From: Deltaproteobacteria bacterium
Lineage (GTDB): Bacteria; Myxococcota_A; UBA796; GCA-2862545
DNA length: 48,593 nt
NCBI GenBank assembly: GCA_006226595.1
Contig: SBGP01000115.1
Coordinates: forward strand, 1-48,593
Reading direction: 5' to 3'
The notes beneath the pieces were generated by a model. It had not been told where the DNA came from. It saw only the letters and a list, made by a program, of their open reading frames with translations, and did no database searches. Position 1 is the stretch's first letter, and every line of letters starts with the position of its first letter. The position numbers were made by a program, and so were the translations under genes. Of this stretch, positions 7,446 to 16,295 are shown in pieces.

Positions 7446-8948
7446 TCATGAACGCCGACGTCGCGTGAGTCCGAGCAGCACGAGCCAGGCGCCCGCGAAC
7501 ACGCTGCCCGTGGGGCTCGTGGTCTGGCAGCCGCAGTCCTCGAAGGGGTTGCGGGTCGTGTTGGTCGGTGGCCCCTCGGGCTGGCAGCTCTCGTCGATGC
7601 CGCCGTCGCAGTCGTTGTCCGTCGCGTCGCAGGCCGTGTCCTCGGCGGCCCACGCGGCGTTGTAGTCGCCGTAGTCCGGGTCGACCCAGCCGTTCGCTCC
7701 GTCGCAGACCTGCACCGCACCCGCGCACACGCCGAACTGGAGGGTGGCCGCCGGCGGATCGTCGTCGAGCCCCTCGTCGACGTTGCCGTCGCAGTCGTTG
7801 TCGAGGCCGTCGCAGGTCACCTCGGTGGGCTCGTAGGCGACCTGGGAGGCCCAGTCGTTCGGGTCGACCCACCCGGCCTCGCCGGCGCATTCCTGGCGGA
7901 GGTCGGCGCACACGCCCAGCCCCTGGGAGGCCGGGCCGCCGAGCAAGCCCACGTCGGTCTGTCCGTCACAGTCGTTGTCGAGACCGTCGCAGCGGGTCTC
8001 CGTCGCCTCGTAGTCGGCGATCTGCGTGTAGTCGGGCTCGACCCAGCTGCCGTTGTCGCAGACCTGGGCGCTGCCGGCGCACACGCCGTCGGTGAGGCTC
8101 GCCGTGGCGCCGCCAGCGACGTCCTCGTCGGTGGTGTTGTCGCAGTCCTGGTCGACGCCGTCGCAGTCCTCGGTCGCGCCCGGGTACACGGTGTCGTCGG
8201 TGTCGTCGCAGTCCTCGCAGCCGGCGAAGCCATCGGCGTCACCGTCGTCTTCCGAGGCGGGCACGCTGCCATCGCAGTCGTTGTCGATGCCGTCACAGAC
8301 CTCGGGGTTGCCGGGGAAGCGGTCGGGGTCGAGGTCGTCGCAGTCGGCGGTGCCGTTCGAGCCGTCGCAGTCGAGGTCGGAGAGACCACAGCCCGTGGAG
8401 GCCTGGAGTGCGTCGAGATCGACCAGGGCACCGGCGTGATCCGAGTGCCGGATGCGCACGGTCCAGATCGGTGCGCCGATGGTCTCGCCGCCGACCCACT
8501 GCCAGTCGCAGTTGTCGCCGCTGCCATCTGCGTCGACGAAGGGCTCGGTGACGGTGCCGAGAACGTTGTCGTCCCGGTCCAGGAAGGTGAGGGTGACGTC
8601 GCCGTCGTTGGCGTGGGTGCCGAAGCGCCCCCCGAAGCGCGCCAGTGGCACGTCGAAACGGATCTCGACCCAGGAGTCGTTGCTCGCCGCCTGGTAGTTG
8701 CCGACGTACGCGTCCTGCAGGCAGGTGAGGAACCAGTCGCGACGGATGTGCATGCCGCCCACCGCGGCGTTGGGAGCGCACACGGTGGCGTGGCCGTCGA
8801 AGGTGGGGCTGATGCAGTCCACCGCGGCGGTGGTCGCGCCCTGGGTCTCGAAGCCCTCGCGGAACTCCCCGGAGAACGCCTCGATGGACACGATGTCCTG
8901 CGCGTACGCGGTGGGGGCGACGAGGAGCAGGGCGAGCGCGCGAAGCAT
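7446..8948 (-). CDS. Secreted MopE-repeat protein with MYXO-CTERM-like tail
   Basis: The ATG at 8946-8948 follows GGAGG by 4 bases; earlier in-frame starts cross the promoter. The product is 500 residues. Residues 1-17 are a signal peptide ending AYAQ. Residues 18-180 form a beta-rich domain (WVEIRFDVPLARFGGRFGTH; DVTLTFLDRDDNVLGTV). The middle holds about six MopE-type units built on CDGxDNDCDG and VCDGANGWVDPDY, rich in Asp and Cys and probably metal-binding. The C-terminus has a CGC, a hydrophobic helix (VFAGAWLVLLGL) and TRRRRS, the pattern of MYXO-CTERM surface-sorting signals processed by myxosortase. It is likely displayed on the cell surface; its role is unknown. It is divergent from the PHP lipoprotein. 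Confidence 0.9.
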   Translation of the reverse strand: MLRALALLLVAPTAYAQDIVSIEAFSGEFREGFETQGATTAAVDCISPTFDGHATVCAPNAAVGGMHIRRDWFLTCLQDAYVGNYQAASNDSWVEIRFDVPLARFGGRFGTHANDGDVTLTFLDRDDNVLGTVTEPFVDADGSGDNCDWQWVGGETIGAPIWTVRIRHSDHAGALVDLDALQASTGCGLSDLDCDGSNGTADCDDLDPDRFPGNPEVCDGIDNDCDGSVPASEDDGDADGFAGCEDCDDTDDTVYPGATEDCDGVDQDCDNTTDEDVAGGATASLTDGVCAGSAQVCDNGSWVEPDYTQIADYEATETRCDGLDNDCDGQTDVGLLGGPASQGLGVCADLRQECAGEAGWVDPNDWASQVAYEPTEVTCDGLDNDCDGNVDEGLDDDPPAATLQFGVCAGAVQVCDGANGWVDPDYGDYNAAWAAEDTACDATDNDCDGGIDESCQPEGPPTNTTRNPFEDCGCQTTSPTGSVFAGAWLVLLGLTRRRRS

Positions 8949-8966
8949 GGGGCCTCCGAGGGCGCC

Positions 8967-8995
8967 AGCGTACCGCCTCGATCGACGATTGTCAG
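8967..8995 (-). promoter_or_regulatory. Promoter of the MopE/MYXO-CTERM gene
   Basis: On the minus strand CTGACA (8990-8995) and TACGCT (8967-8972) are separated by exactly 17 bases, and the ATG lies 18 bases further on with its ribosome site between. It is the best -35/-10 pair seen in the window for the main sigma factor. Confidence 0.65.
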
Positions 8996-9093
8996 TCGCA
9001 TCGTCGCCATCGACGGCGCGACCTCGGTTCATCGCGGGCGGCCATACAACGCTGCAAAGCAAAAACGCAGGACCGAACGACCAGAGCCCGGCA

Positions 9094-9099
9094 TAGGAT
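9094..9099 (+). promoter_or_regulatory. TAGGAT box/ribosome site before the PHP lipoprotein
   Basis: TAGGAT ends 6 bases before the ATG. It may be a -10 box giving a near-leaderless transcript, or its AGGA may simply be the ribosome site; the sequence does not decide. Confidence 0.35.
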
Positions 9100-9105
9100 G
9101 CCCGG

Positions 9106-11619
9106 ATGCGACGCCTGCTCCTCCTCGCCCTGCTCGTCGGTTGCCCCGACCCCGAGCCTGCCGCCACCCTCGACCTGACCGAGCGCCTGCCCGCGGGACA
9201 AGCGCGCGCCGGTCAGATCCGCGACGCCGCCGCACTCTTCGGAGGCCCCGCCGCCGAGGGGCGGGTCGGCGACTACAAGCTGTACAACGATCGCGTGCAG
9301 TTCGTGCTCCAGGGCCTGCGCGACAGCGGGAGCATGGTCCGCTACGGCGGCATGATCATCGACGCCGACCTCGTGCGTGACGAGGGTGCTGTCGGTCGCG
9401 ACATCCTCGAGGATGCGGGTACCGCGCTCGGCGTGACCCGGCTGTTCGAGCCCCTCCGCATCGACGTGCTCGCCGACGGCAGCGACGGGGGCGCCGCCGA
9501 GATCCAGGTGCTCGCGGCCGAGGCGCCGCTCGAGTTCCTCACCGGCACGTTCGAGGCCCCGGACTTTGTCGACGACGAGGGCGTGCTCGCCTACACGACC
9601 TATCGCCTCGAGCCCGACAGCTACCTGCTCGACATCGAGACGCGGTTCGTCGCCAGCGACGGCCAGGCGGTGGTCCTTCCCGGCGACCTCATGCTCGCGG
9701 CCCAGGAACTGTCGGCGATCTGGGATGCGGGCACCGGGCTCGATCGCGCCGACGGCCCCCGCGACTTCACGGCCTTTGTCGGCCATCGCGGTGACGTGAG
9801 CGTGGCCCTGCTCACTGCCGAGCAGCCCCTGGACCCGCCGCCGGGCGTGGGCCTGCTCGACGGCTTGCTCGTCGTCGCTGGCAACTTCGCAGCCGAGGTC
9901 GTGCTCGAGGACCACGAAGAGATCACCCACCGCCGCTTCCTCGGCGTCGGGCCCGACCTCGCCACCCTCGCCGGCGAGCGGCTCGAGCGCCTCGACCTGC
10001 CGCGGCAGGAGGTGAGTGGTCAGGTCACCGCACCCGATGGCCCGGTGGCCGGTGCCCGCGTGAACCTGCTTGTGGACGGCGCACCCTATGCCCTGGCGAT
10101 GAGCGACGCCGAGGGCCGCTTCACCGCCCAGGTGCCTCCCGGCGAGGTGCGCTTCGTCACCGACGGCCGCCACCGCGGGCGCTTCTTCGACATGCCCCTC
10201 GGGGCGGCCGAGTACGGCCCGTTCGCGGATCCGTCCTTGCGCGACGCGCCGCTCGCGGCCCTCGACGAGGGGGTGCCGGTCGCGGCGGGGCGCGGCATCG
10301 TCGACGGCCTCGAGCTCGGCGAACCCGGAACCCTGATCCTCACCTCGGACGGGCCCTTCGAGGTCCGCCTGTGGCCCGTCGATGCCCTGGAGCCTGGAGA
10401 CGAGCGCGTGCGACTCTCTTCGGGCAGCGCTCGCGGCTGGTCCCGCGACGGGGAGCTCGAGGTCCCGCTCGAGCCGGGGGCGTGGCGCATGCTCGTGCAC
10501 CGCGGACCCCGCTTCGAGCTGTACGAGACCACGTTCACCGTCGTCGCCGGCGAGAGCGTCGAGGTCGCCGCGCCGCTCGGTGGGGCCATCGACCACGCGG
10601 GCTACCTCACCGGCGACACGCACATCCACGCGCAGCCCTCCTCGGATGGCGACATCGCGATCAGCCATCGCCTCGTCAACGCTGCCGGTGTGGGCCTGCA
10701 GGTGCACTTCGGAACCGACCACGACGCGGTGGCCGACTACCGGCCCATGCTCGCGCCGCTGGGCATCGACGACGTGCTCGCCTCCGTGGTCGCCGACGAG
10801 GTGAGCCCCTCGCGCCGCGGTCACACCAACATCTTCCCGCTCACCCAGCGCCTCGGACCCAACGGTGGGGCGTGGCTGTGGTGGGAGACGATCGTCGACA
10901 GCACCGAGGAGCACGTCGCGAACCTGCGCGCGAACCACCCCGAGCGCTTCGTGCTCCAGTTCAACCACGCACTCATCGGCGGGGTGGCGGGGGCCGCGGG
11001 CTGGGTGCCCGGCGAGATCCGGCAGCCGGACAAGTGGACGGACGACTTCCAGGCCGTCGAGCTGCTCTCGGGCAGCGAGTACGAGGACTACGTGCCCCTG
11101 TACTTCGACCTCGTGGGGCGGGGCTTCGCGTTCACGCCGACGGGTGCGAGCGATGCCCACGACGTGGGCGGCGTGTTCGGCCTGTCGACGACGTACATGC
11201 ACACCGGCTTCGACGAGCCGAGCCTGCTCACCGACGCGGACGTGCTCGACGTGTTCGACCGGCGCGCGACCGTCGTCTCCCGCGGCGTGTTCCTCGCGAT
11301 GGACGTGGTGCCGGGGAGCACGGTGGCCGCGGGCACGACGCTCGCCGTCGAGGCGCGCTCCCCGAGCTGGATCGTCGTCGATCGACTTCGCCTGTACAAG
11401 GACGGCGAGATGGTCGAAGAGGTCGATGGGACCACCGCGAGCTTCTCGCTCGACGTGACCGAGGACGCTTTCTTCGTGGTCGAGGCGGTGGGCGACACCC
11501 CGATGGAGCCCGTGTGGGGCTACACGCCGTGGGCAATGAGCGCGGCCGTGTTCGTCGATGTGGACGCGGACGGGTGGGAGCCCTCGCTCGGACCGATGGC
11601 CTACGGCTCTTCCCGCTGA
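9106..11619 (+). CDS. PHP-domain (CehA/McbA-like) metallohydrolase lipoprotein
   Basis: The 837-residue protein has a lipoprotein signal (LLLLALLVGC, Cys13). A large N-terminal beta-rich region follows, including a carboxypeptidase-regulatory-like fold (SGQVTAPDGPVAGARVNLLV near residue 305). The C-terminal PHP domain of the CehA/McbA type starts about residue 500: metal-ligand motifs are HIH (506-508), TDHDA with His539, FNHAL with His621, and SDAHD with Asp683 and His685. CehA-type enzymes hydrolyse phosphoesters or carbamates using two or three metal ions. The substrate here is unknown; a periplasmic or surface location follows from the lipid anchor. It is divergent from the MYXO-CTERM protein and upstream of the RIO kinase gene. 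Confidence 0.88.
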   Translation: MRRLLLLALLVGCPDPEPAATLDLTERLPAGQARAGQIRDAAALFGGPAAEGRVGDYKLYNDRVQFVLQGLRDSGSMVRYGGMIIDADLVRDEGAVGRDILEDAGTALGVTRLFEPLRIDVLADGSDGGAAEIQVLAAEAPLEFLTGTFEAPDFVDDEGVLAYTTYRLEPDSYLLDIETRFVASDGQAVVLPGDLMLAAQELSAIWDAGTGLDRADGPRDFTAFVGHRGDVSVALLTAEQPLDPPPGVGLLDGLLVVAGNFAAEVVLEDHEEITHRRFLGVGPDLATLAGERLERLDLPRQEVSGQVTAPDGPVAGARVNLLVDGAPYALAMSDAEGRFTAQVPPGEVRFVTDGRHRGRFFDMPLGAAEYGPFADPSLRDAPLAALDEGVPVAAGRGIVDGLELGEPGTLILTSDGPFEVRLWPVDALEPGDERVRLSSGSARGWSRDGELEVPLEPGAWRMLVHRGPRFELYETTFTVVAGESVEVAAPLGGAIDHAGYLTGDTHIHAQPSSDGDIAISHRLVNAAGVGLQVHFGTDHDAVADYRPMLAPLGIDDVLASVVADEVSPSRRGHTNIFPLTQRLGPNGGAWLWWETIVDSTEEHVANLRANHPERFVLQFNHALIGGVAGAAGWVPGEIRQPDKWTDDFQAVELLSGSEYEDYVPLYFDLVGRGFAFTPTGASDAHDVGGVFGLSTTYMHTGFDEPSLLTDADVLDVFDRRATVVSRGVFLAMDVVPGSTVAAGTTLAVEARSPSWIVVDRLRLYKDGEMVEEVDGTTASFSLDVTEDAFFVVEAVGDTPMEPVWGYTPWAMSAAVFVDVDADGWEPSLGPMAYGSSR

Positions 11620-11625
11620 TAGCAT
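11620..11625 (+). promoter_or_regulatory. Candidate -10 box (TAGCAT) for the RIO kinase
   Basis: TAGCAT begins inside the stop region of the PHP gene and ends 21 bases before the RIO kinase ATG. It matches the TAnnnT pattern seen at other starts; no clear -35 is visible within the upstream coding sequence. Confidence 0.35.
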
Positions 11626-11646
11626 GCCCCGGTCGACCGGAGCTGC

Positions 11647-12978
11647 ATGATCCCGGAGAGTCTGGAGACCCTGCTCGAGCAGGGCGTCATCCATCGCGTG
11701 GTCCGCCCCCTGATGTCTGGCAAGGAGGCCCAGGTCTTCCTCGTCGAGGTCGAGGGCGAGCCTCGGGTGGCCAAGATCTACAAGGACGCGGCGAACCGCT
11801 CGTTCAAGCACCGCGCCGAGTACATGGAAGGCCGGCGCATGCGCAACACGCGCTCGCAGCGCGCGATCGCCCGCCGCTCCCGCTACGGCCGCGAGCAGGA
11901 AGAAGAGGCGTGGAAGAACGCCGAGGTCGACGCCATCTACCGGCTTCGCGCCGCGGGTGTGCGCGTGCCCGAGCCCTTCGCCTACGTGGACGGCGTGCTC
12001 GTCATGGAGCTGGTCTCCGATGACCGCGGCGAGCCGGCTCCGCGTCTGATCGACGTGCGCCTCGAGCGCGAAGAAGCCGAGGACCTGTTCAAGATCCTGC
12101 TCCGCGAGGTCGTGAAGATGCTGTGCGCGGGCCTCGTGCACGGCGATCTCTCCGACTTCAACGTGCTGCTGTCCTCGGACGGGCCGGTGATCATCGACTT
12201 CCCGCAGGCGGTGGACGCGGCGGCGAACCGCAATGCCCGCAAGCTGCTCGTGCGCGACGTGCGCAACCTCCAGTCCTTCCTCGCGCGCTTCGTGCCCGAT
12301 CTGAAGCGCAAGCAGTACGGCGACGAGATGTGGGAGCTGTACGAGGAGGGCGTGCTCCTCCCCGACACCAAGCTCACCGGGCGCGCGAAGAAGCGTGGCA
12401 ACGCGGACACCGAGTCCGTCCTGCGCGAGATCCAGGCGGCCGTGCGCGAGGAGCGCGCGCGTCGCGCTGCACTCGGACTCGATCCACTTCCCGACGACGT
12501 CGGCGTGGTCGAGGACCCGCTCATCGCCGAGATGCGTGCGCGGGCCGATCGCGCCAAGCAGCAGGGTGACGGCGGACGCAAGCGCAAGCGCAAGCGCGGT
12601 GGGCGCGACGACGAGGGCGCCGGTGGGCGAGGCGATGGCGAGCGCGGGCGGCGGGACGACCGCGAGGGCAACCGTCGCGACGGCGAGTCCCGTGGACGGG
12701 GTGAGGGCCGCCGGGACGCACGCGGCGACGAGGCTCGCCCCCGTGACGATGAGCGCCGAGATGGGCGTGGAGGCCGCGGCGACGAACGGTCGCGAGGCGG
12801 GGAGCGTCGCGCCCGAGGCCAGGGACGCGACCACGAGCGCCGCGACGGGGAGCGGCGGACCAGCGGTCGCGGACGGCAGGACCGGGGAGGCGGACGCGGC
12901 GAGCGCTCGGCCCCCGCGCCCAGTCGCCCGAAGAGCCCGGTCAACGACCTCGACCAGTTCCTCGACATCGAGGACTGA
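11647..12978 (+). CDS. RIO1-like serine kinase with Arg/Gly-rich tail
   Basis: Residues 1-290 form a RIO-family kinase. The ATP-binding region includes MSGKEAQVFLVEVEG with Lys at RVAKIYKD, the catalytic loop is VHGDLSDFNVLL (Asp167, Asn172), and the metal-binding Asp184 lies in IIDFPQ. RIO kinases act in ribosome maturation in archaea and eukaryotes; bacterial roles are poorly known. Residues 305-430 are a disordered tail dense in RGG, RDD, RGD and KRKRKR motifs, like RNA-binding or ribosome-associated tails, ending in an acidic segment (NDLDQFLDIED). The start ATG follows GGAG by 4 bases. The tail makes an RNA-linked role more likely than small-molecule phosphorylation, but this is inference. 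It ends 9 bases from the convergent propeller gene. Confidence 0.9.
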   Translation: MIPESLETLLEQGVIHRVVRPLMSGKEAQVFLVEVEGEPRVAKIYKDAANRSFKHRAEYMEGRRMRNTRSQRAIARRSRYGREQEEEAWKNAEVDAIYRLRAAGVRVPEPFAYVDGVLVMELVSDDRGEPAPRLIDVRLEREEAEDLFKILLREVVKMLCAGLVHGDLSDFNVLLSSDGPVIIDFPQAVDAAANRNARKLLVRDVRNLQSFLARFVPDLKRKQYGDEMWELYEEGVLLPDTKLTGRAKKRGNADTESVLREIQAAVREERARRAALGLDPLPDDVGVVEDPLIAEMRARADRAKQQGDGGRKRKRKRGGRDDEGAGGRGDGERGRRDDREGNRRDGESRGRGEGRRDARGDEARPRDDERRDGRGGRGDERSRGGERRARGQGRDHERRDGERRTSGRGRQDRGGGRGERSAPAPSRPKSPVNDLDQFLDIED

Positions 12979-12987
12979 GGCGCCGGA

Positions 12988-14055
12988 CTAGCCGGGGATG
13001 CGCGCCACCGGCACGAAGCGGGGCAGCCAGCCCTCGGCGACGATCGCGGGTCCACGGCCCGAGACGTGGCTGATCGCGACCTGAGGCACCCCTTCGGCGT
13101 CGCTGGTCTCGAAGGCGAGAAAGCGTCCATCGCCAGACCACACCGCACGCTGCGCGCCGCCGGGCATCGCGATGCGCGCCTTCTCGGTGCCCGCGGGATC
13201 CACGATGCGAAGGCTTCGCACACCGGCCTCGAGCACGGTCACCGCGAGGAGATCGCCGCTGGGCGACCACGCGAAGCCCTCCTGTTCGCCGACGTCGGGA
13301 AGCAGCGGTCCGGCGAGTCCGTCGCGGCGCACCCACACTCGCTGCACTCCGTCCTCCGAGTGGAGCCACGCGAGGCGGCTGCCGTCGGGAGACAGGGCGG
13401 GGGACACGTCGTCACCGGGATGGTCGGTGATGCGCTCGACGCCGCCGGGCCCGAGCGCGTACACCTCGGCGTTGCCGTCCCGGCTGGTGCCGAACACGAG
13501 GCGTCCGTCGGGTCCGGGGTTCGGCTCGAAGTTCCCTCGGGGGTGGTGGTCGAGCAGCCGGGGCTCGCCGCCCTCGCGGTCCACCTGCCACAGGGCGCTC
13601 ACGCCTTCGTGGGGCGAGGCGAAGCTCAGGGTTGCGCCATCCGGAGACCAGCGAGGCTCGCGGATCGCGCCCGCCCAGGCGGTCAGCGGCTGGGGCTCGC
13701 CGCCGCTCCACGTGGCCAGCCGCTGACGCGGACCGTCGACCTGAACGACGACGAGCAGCTCCCCGCGAGGATCCGCGGGGGCGGGGTAGGCCTGGGCGAG
13801 GGGACAGTCGACGCGACCCTTCTTGGGCTCGGCGACGCACAGGCGTGGGGTCTCGCCCTCGTCGCGCACGAACACGAGCGCCTCGGCGGGCAGCGGTCCG
13901 GCGAGCGGCTTCGGAGCGGGCGCGGGCGCTGACGGCTCCGCTTCGGAAATGGCTTCCTCGGGTGCGGCGTGCTGCGGGGAAGACGTGCCGCCACAGCCGA
14001 GGAAAACCAGAACCGAAACGAGAGCGCCGAAGCGCGCGGGCGCGCAGGAACTCAG
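12988..14055 (-). CDS. TolB-like beta-propeller lipoprotein
   Basis: The start appears to be CTG at 14053-14055, which overlaps the TGA of the amidase gene by 4 bases and has GGAAG 4 bases upstream; no ATG/GTG/TTG in this frame gives a complete signal peptide. The product is about 355 residues with a lipoprotein signal (ARFGALVSVLVFLGC) and a Ser/Pro/Ala-rich linker. Repeated PD40/WD40-like blades follow: REPRWSPDGATLSFAS, FEPNPGPDGRLVFGTSRDGN, VSPALSPDGSRLAWL, FAWSPSGDLLAV, AVWSGDGRFLAFE. These resemble the TolB propeller, but the TolB N-terminal domain is missing. It is co-transcribed with the amidase, so a role in peptidoglycan or envelope interaction is plausible. Confidence 0.8.
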   Translation of the reverse strand: MSSCAPARFGALVSVLVFLGCGGTSSPQHAAPEEAISEAEPSAPAPAPKPLAGPLPAEALVFVRDEGETPRLCVAEPKKGRVDCPLAQAYPAPADPRGELLVVVQVDGPRQRLATWSGGEPQPLTAWAGAIREPRWSPDGATLSFASPHEGVSALWQVDREGGEPRLLDHHPRGNFEPNPGPDGRLVFGTSRDGNAEVYALGPGGVERITDHPGDDVSPALSPDGSRLAWLHSEDGVQRVWVRRDGLAGPLLPDVGEQEGFAWSPSGDLLAVTVLEAGVRSLRIVDPAGTEKARIAMPGGAQRAVWSGDGRFLAFETSDAEGVPQVAISHVSGRGPAIVAEGWLPRFVPVARIPG

Positions 14056-16166
14056 CGAACTTCCGAGACGCGCACGGCGTCGGCGACGACCACGCTGCCC
14101 TCGGTCGTCCACCGGGACAGGGCGACCCGGTTCCAGCCCTCGGTCACGTCGAAGGTGCCGAGGTTGACCCAGGTCGCGTGGTTGCGGGTCTGGTCGACGC
14201 GCACCGTGCCGAGGAGCTGCTCCTCGGCGTTGTACACGAGGAACGGGGCCGCGCTCGCGCGGTTGCTGCCCGCGGTCCACCGGCCGTCGATGGTCACGGT
14301 CGCCGCGTGGTCCGCGTAGAACCAGAACGAGGCGAGGTCGGAGCTGGGGCCGGTCTCGCGCCACGCGTAGTCGCTGCCGTAGAAGCCGGCGGTCGCGCTG
14401 GCTACGGTCCACGTCGAGCCCGCCTCGAACTCGGCCGCCTGCACATCGTTGTTCGCGTTGTTGCTGTCGATGGTCACCGAGAGCGCCGGCACGGTCTGCG
14501 AGGGCGTGCCGGTGCTACCGGAGCCGGTGCACGCGGTGGAGGGCGTGACCTTCACGGCATCGGCGATGACCACACCCGAGCTCGTCCACCGGGAGAGCTG
14601 CACCGCGTTCCACCCGGAGGTGAAGTCGTAGGCGCCGAGCGAGTTCCAGCGACCGCCCTTGGTGCGCTGGTCGACGTCGACGCGGCCGATCTGCGCGCCC
14701 TGGCTGTTGGTCATCAGGAAGGGCGCCGCCGGGCTGCGGTCGCTGGCCGCGGACCACCAGGCGCTGACCTCGTAGCAGCCGGCGGACTGGAGGTTGAAGC
14801 GGAACGCCGCGGCATCGGAGGTCGAGCCCGCCTTCCGCCAGAAGTAGCCGGTGTTGTAGTAGCCGCTCACGTTCGCGCTCGACGTCCAGTTCGAGGAGGC
14901 CTCGATGTACGCGGTGTTGGGCACGTTCGCGTTGTTGTTGCTGTCGATGATCAGCTCGCCACCGCTCGAGCCACCCGTGGACCCTCCGGTCGAGCCACCC
15001 GTGGACCCTCCGGTGGAGCCGCCCGTGGACCCGCCGGTCGAGCCACCCGAGCTCGAGGAGCCGCCGCCGCAGCGCGCCTGGACGTCGGCGATGTAGCTGG
15101 TCCAGGGCCAGTTGCGGCCCGGATCCGTGCGGTTGTACGGCTGCAGCTGGCCGTGGCCGACGATGTGGTAGCGGTCCCGCGGGATGTCGTGGTCATCGGT
15201 GATGTCGCACACGAGCTGGGCGGACTTCGCGAGCAGCCCGCTGTTCCACGAGGACTGGCTGCCGTAGCCGGCGTGCTCGATGCCGATGGTGAAGTTGTTC
15301 GAGCTCGCGCCGTTGCGCCAGCAGTCGGTGCTGCTGTTGAGGCTGCAGTCGTAGCGCGCGGCGATGTGCCAGGCCTTCTCGGCCTCGCGCACCAGCTGGG
15401 TCACCTCGGAGCCGGTGCTGTTCACGACGTAGTGGGCGCTCGCGCCGGCCTGGGGGTTGCTGAGCCAGCCCCAGCAGCCGGAGTAGCCGCCCTCGCAGGT
15501 GTGGATGATCACCATCGACGGGTCGCCGCCGGCACCGCTCGGACGCGAGGACTTGTTCGGGGACGGGCGCCACACGGCGTAGCTGCGGTCGCCACCGGAA
15601 GCGCGCGTGTCGGGCTCGCGGAAGTGAGGGCGGGCGCTGACCTGGATCACCGCGTTGCCCTCGAGGTCGATGCCGCGCTCGAGCGCGCCGTAGATCTCGT
15701 CCCACACGAAGGTCGCCGCGGCTTCCTCGGTGGTGATGCCGGCGTAGGCGATGACCACCGGCGCCCACGCGCCGAGGTCGTCGCGGTCGATGTCCTGGAG
15801 GTCGGCCTCGCGCGACAGCCACGCGGCGGCGGCATCGATGTTCTCGAGGAACTGGGTGCGGGCGGCGAGGGGCTCGTGCCCCGCGAGCTCGGCGGCCTCG
15901 TCGGCGATGTCCTCGCGCAGGCCCATCATGCCGTTGAGCGCCGGCTTGCCGTCGAACTCGATCTCGCCGCGAATCGACTGCATGCCGGTCTGTGCGTACG
16001 CCACCGCCTGGAGGATCTCCATCGGCACGCCCCAGGTCTCGGCGGCCATCTCGTAGGCCTCGGCCGGAGTCAGGTCGACCTCGCCGCGCTCGAAGTCGGT
16101 GAGCGGAGCTTCGGGGGTGCAGGCGGTCGCGAGGGCGAGGAGGAGGGCGCACGAGAGGAGGCGCAT
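14052..16166 (-). CDS. N-acetylmuramoyl-L-alanine amidase lipoprotein with two golvesin-like domains
   Basis: The 704-residue protein has a lipoprotein signal (LLLALATAC, Cys16). A helical region (25-170) reminiscent of lytic-transglycosylase folds follows, with [19 protein letters not shown]. An Amidase_2/PGRP domain spans about 215-370: likely zinc ligands are His222 (MVIIHTCE), His338 (IVGHGQ) and Asp348 (RTDPG), with IEHAGYG between. A Gly-Gly-Ser-Thr repeat linker comes next, then two golvesin C-terminal-like domains of about 125 residues ([40 protein letters not shown]), probably carbohydrate or wall binding. It should cleave the stem peptide from MurNAc. The ATG follows GGTGAAG, and a sigma-54-type promoter lies about 35 bases upstream. 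Confidence 0.88.
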   Translation of the reverse strand: MRLLSCALLLALATACTPEAPLTDFERGEVDLTPAEAYEMAAETWGVPMEILQAVAYAQTGMQSIRGEIEFDGKPALNGMMGLREDIADEAAELAGHEPLAARTQFLENIDAAAAWLSREADLQDIDRDDLGAWAPVVIAYAGITTEEAAATFVWDEIYGALERGIDLEGNAVIQVSARPHFREPDTRASGGDRSYAVWRPSPNKSSRPSGAGGDPSMVIIHTCEGGYSGCWGWLSNPQAGASAHYVVNSTGSEVTQLVREAEKAWHIAARYDCSLNSSTDCWRNGASSNNFTIGIEHAGYGSQSSWNSGLLAKSAQLVCDITDDHDIPRDRYHIVGHGQLQPYNRTDPGRNWPWTSYIADVQARCGGGSSSSGGSTGGSTGGSTGGSTGGSTGGSTGGSSGGELIIDSNNNANVPNTAYIEASSNWTSSANVSGYYNTGYFWRKAGSTSDAAAFRFNLQSAGCYEVSAWWSAASDRSPAAPFLMTNSQGAQIGRVDVDQRTKGGRWNSLGAYDFTSGWNAVQLSRWTSSGVVIADAVKVTPSTACTGSGSTGTPSQTVPALSVTIDSNNANNDVQAAEFEAGSTWTVASATAGFYGSDYAWRETGPSSDLASFWFYADHAATVTIDGRWTAGSNRASAAPFLVYNAEEQLLGTVRVDQTRNHATWVNLGTFDVTEGWNRVALSRWTTEGSVVVADAVRVSEVR
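14965..15052 (-). repeat. 24-base tandem repeat encoding a GGST-rich linker
   Basis: Near-identical 24-base units (each containing gagccacccgtggaccctcc) encode repeated Gly-Gly-Ser-Thr on the minus strand between the amidase and golvesin-like domains of the same gene. It is a flexible linker whose length could change in frame. Confidence 0.9.
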
Positions 16167-16199
16167 GCTTCACCGGGGGGCGGGGGTTCGCCTCCCTTA

Positions 16200-16215
16200 C
16201 GCAAGCGCCGTGCCA
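16200..16215 (-). promoter_or_regulatory. Sigma-54 (RpoN) promoter match upstream of the amidase gene
   Basis: The minus strand reads TGGCACGGCGCTTGC, matching the TGGCAC-N5-TTGC consensus with the invariant -24 GG and -12 GC at the correct spacing; only the base after TTGC departs (G rather than A or T). The predicted start near 16190 leaves a leader of about 24 bases containing the ribosome site before the ATG at 16166. An activator-binding enhancer would be expected further upstream, but I cannot identify one. Confidence 0.65.
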
Positions 16216-16295
16216 GCTTCGCGACCCGCTAGAACCGGGGCTTCGTGCTGTGGTGCGACATTTATTCCGCGACTGAGTCGGGATTCACCCCAGGC

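Noticed and set aside
8992-12834. Very long minus-strand open frame opposite the PHP and RIO kinase genes
   Set aside because: It is antisense to two clearly recognised genes, its product is His/Arg/Val-rich low-complexity sequence without domains, and it has no ribosome site; long antisense frames are normal at this GC content.
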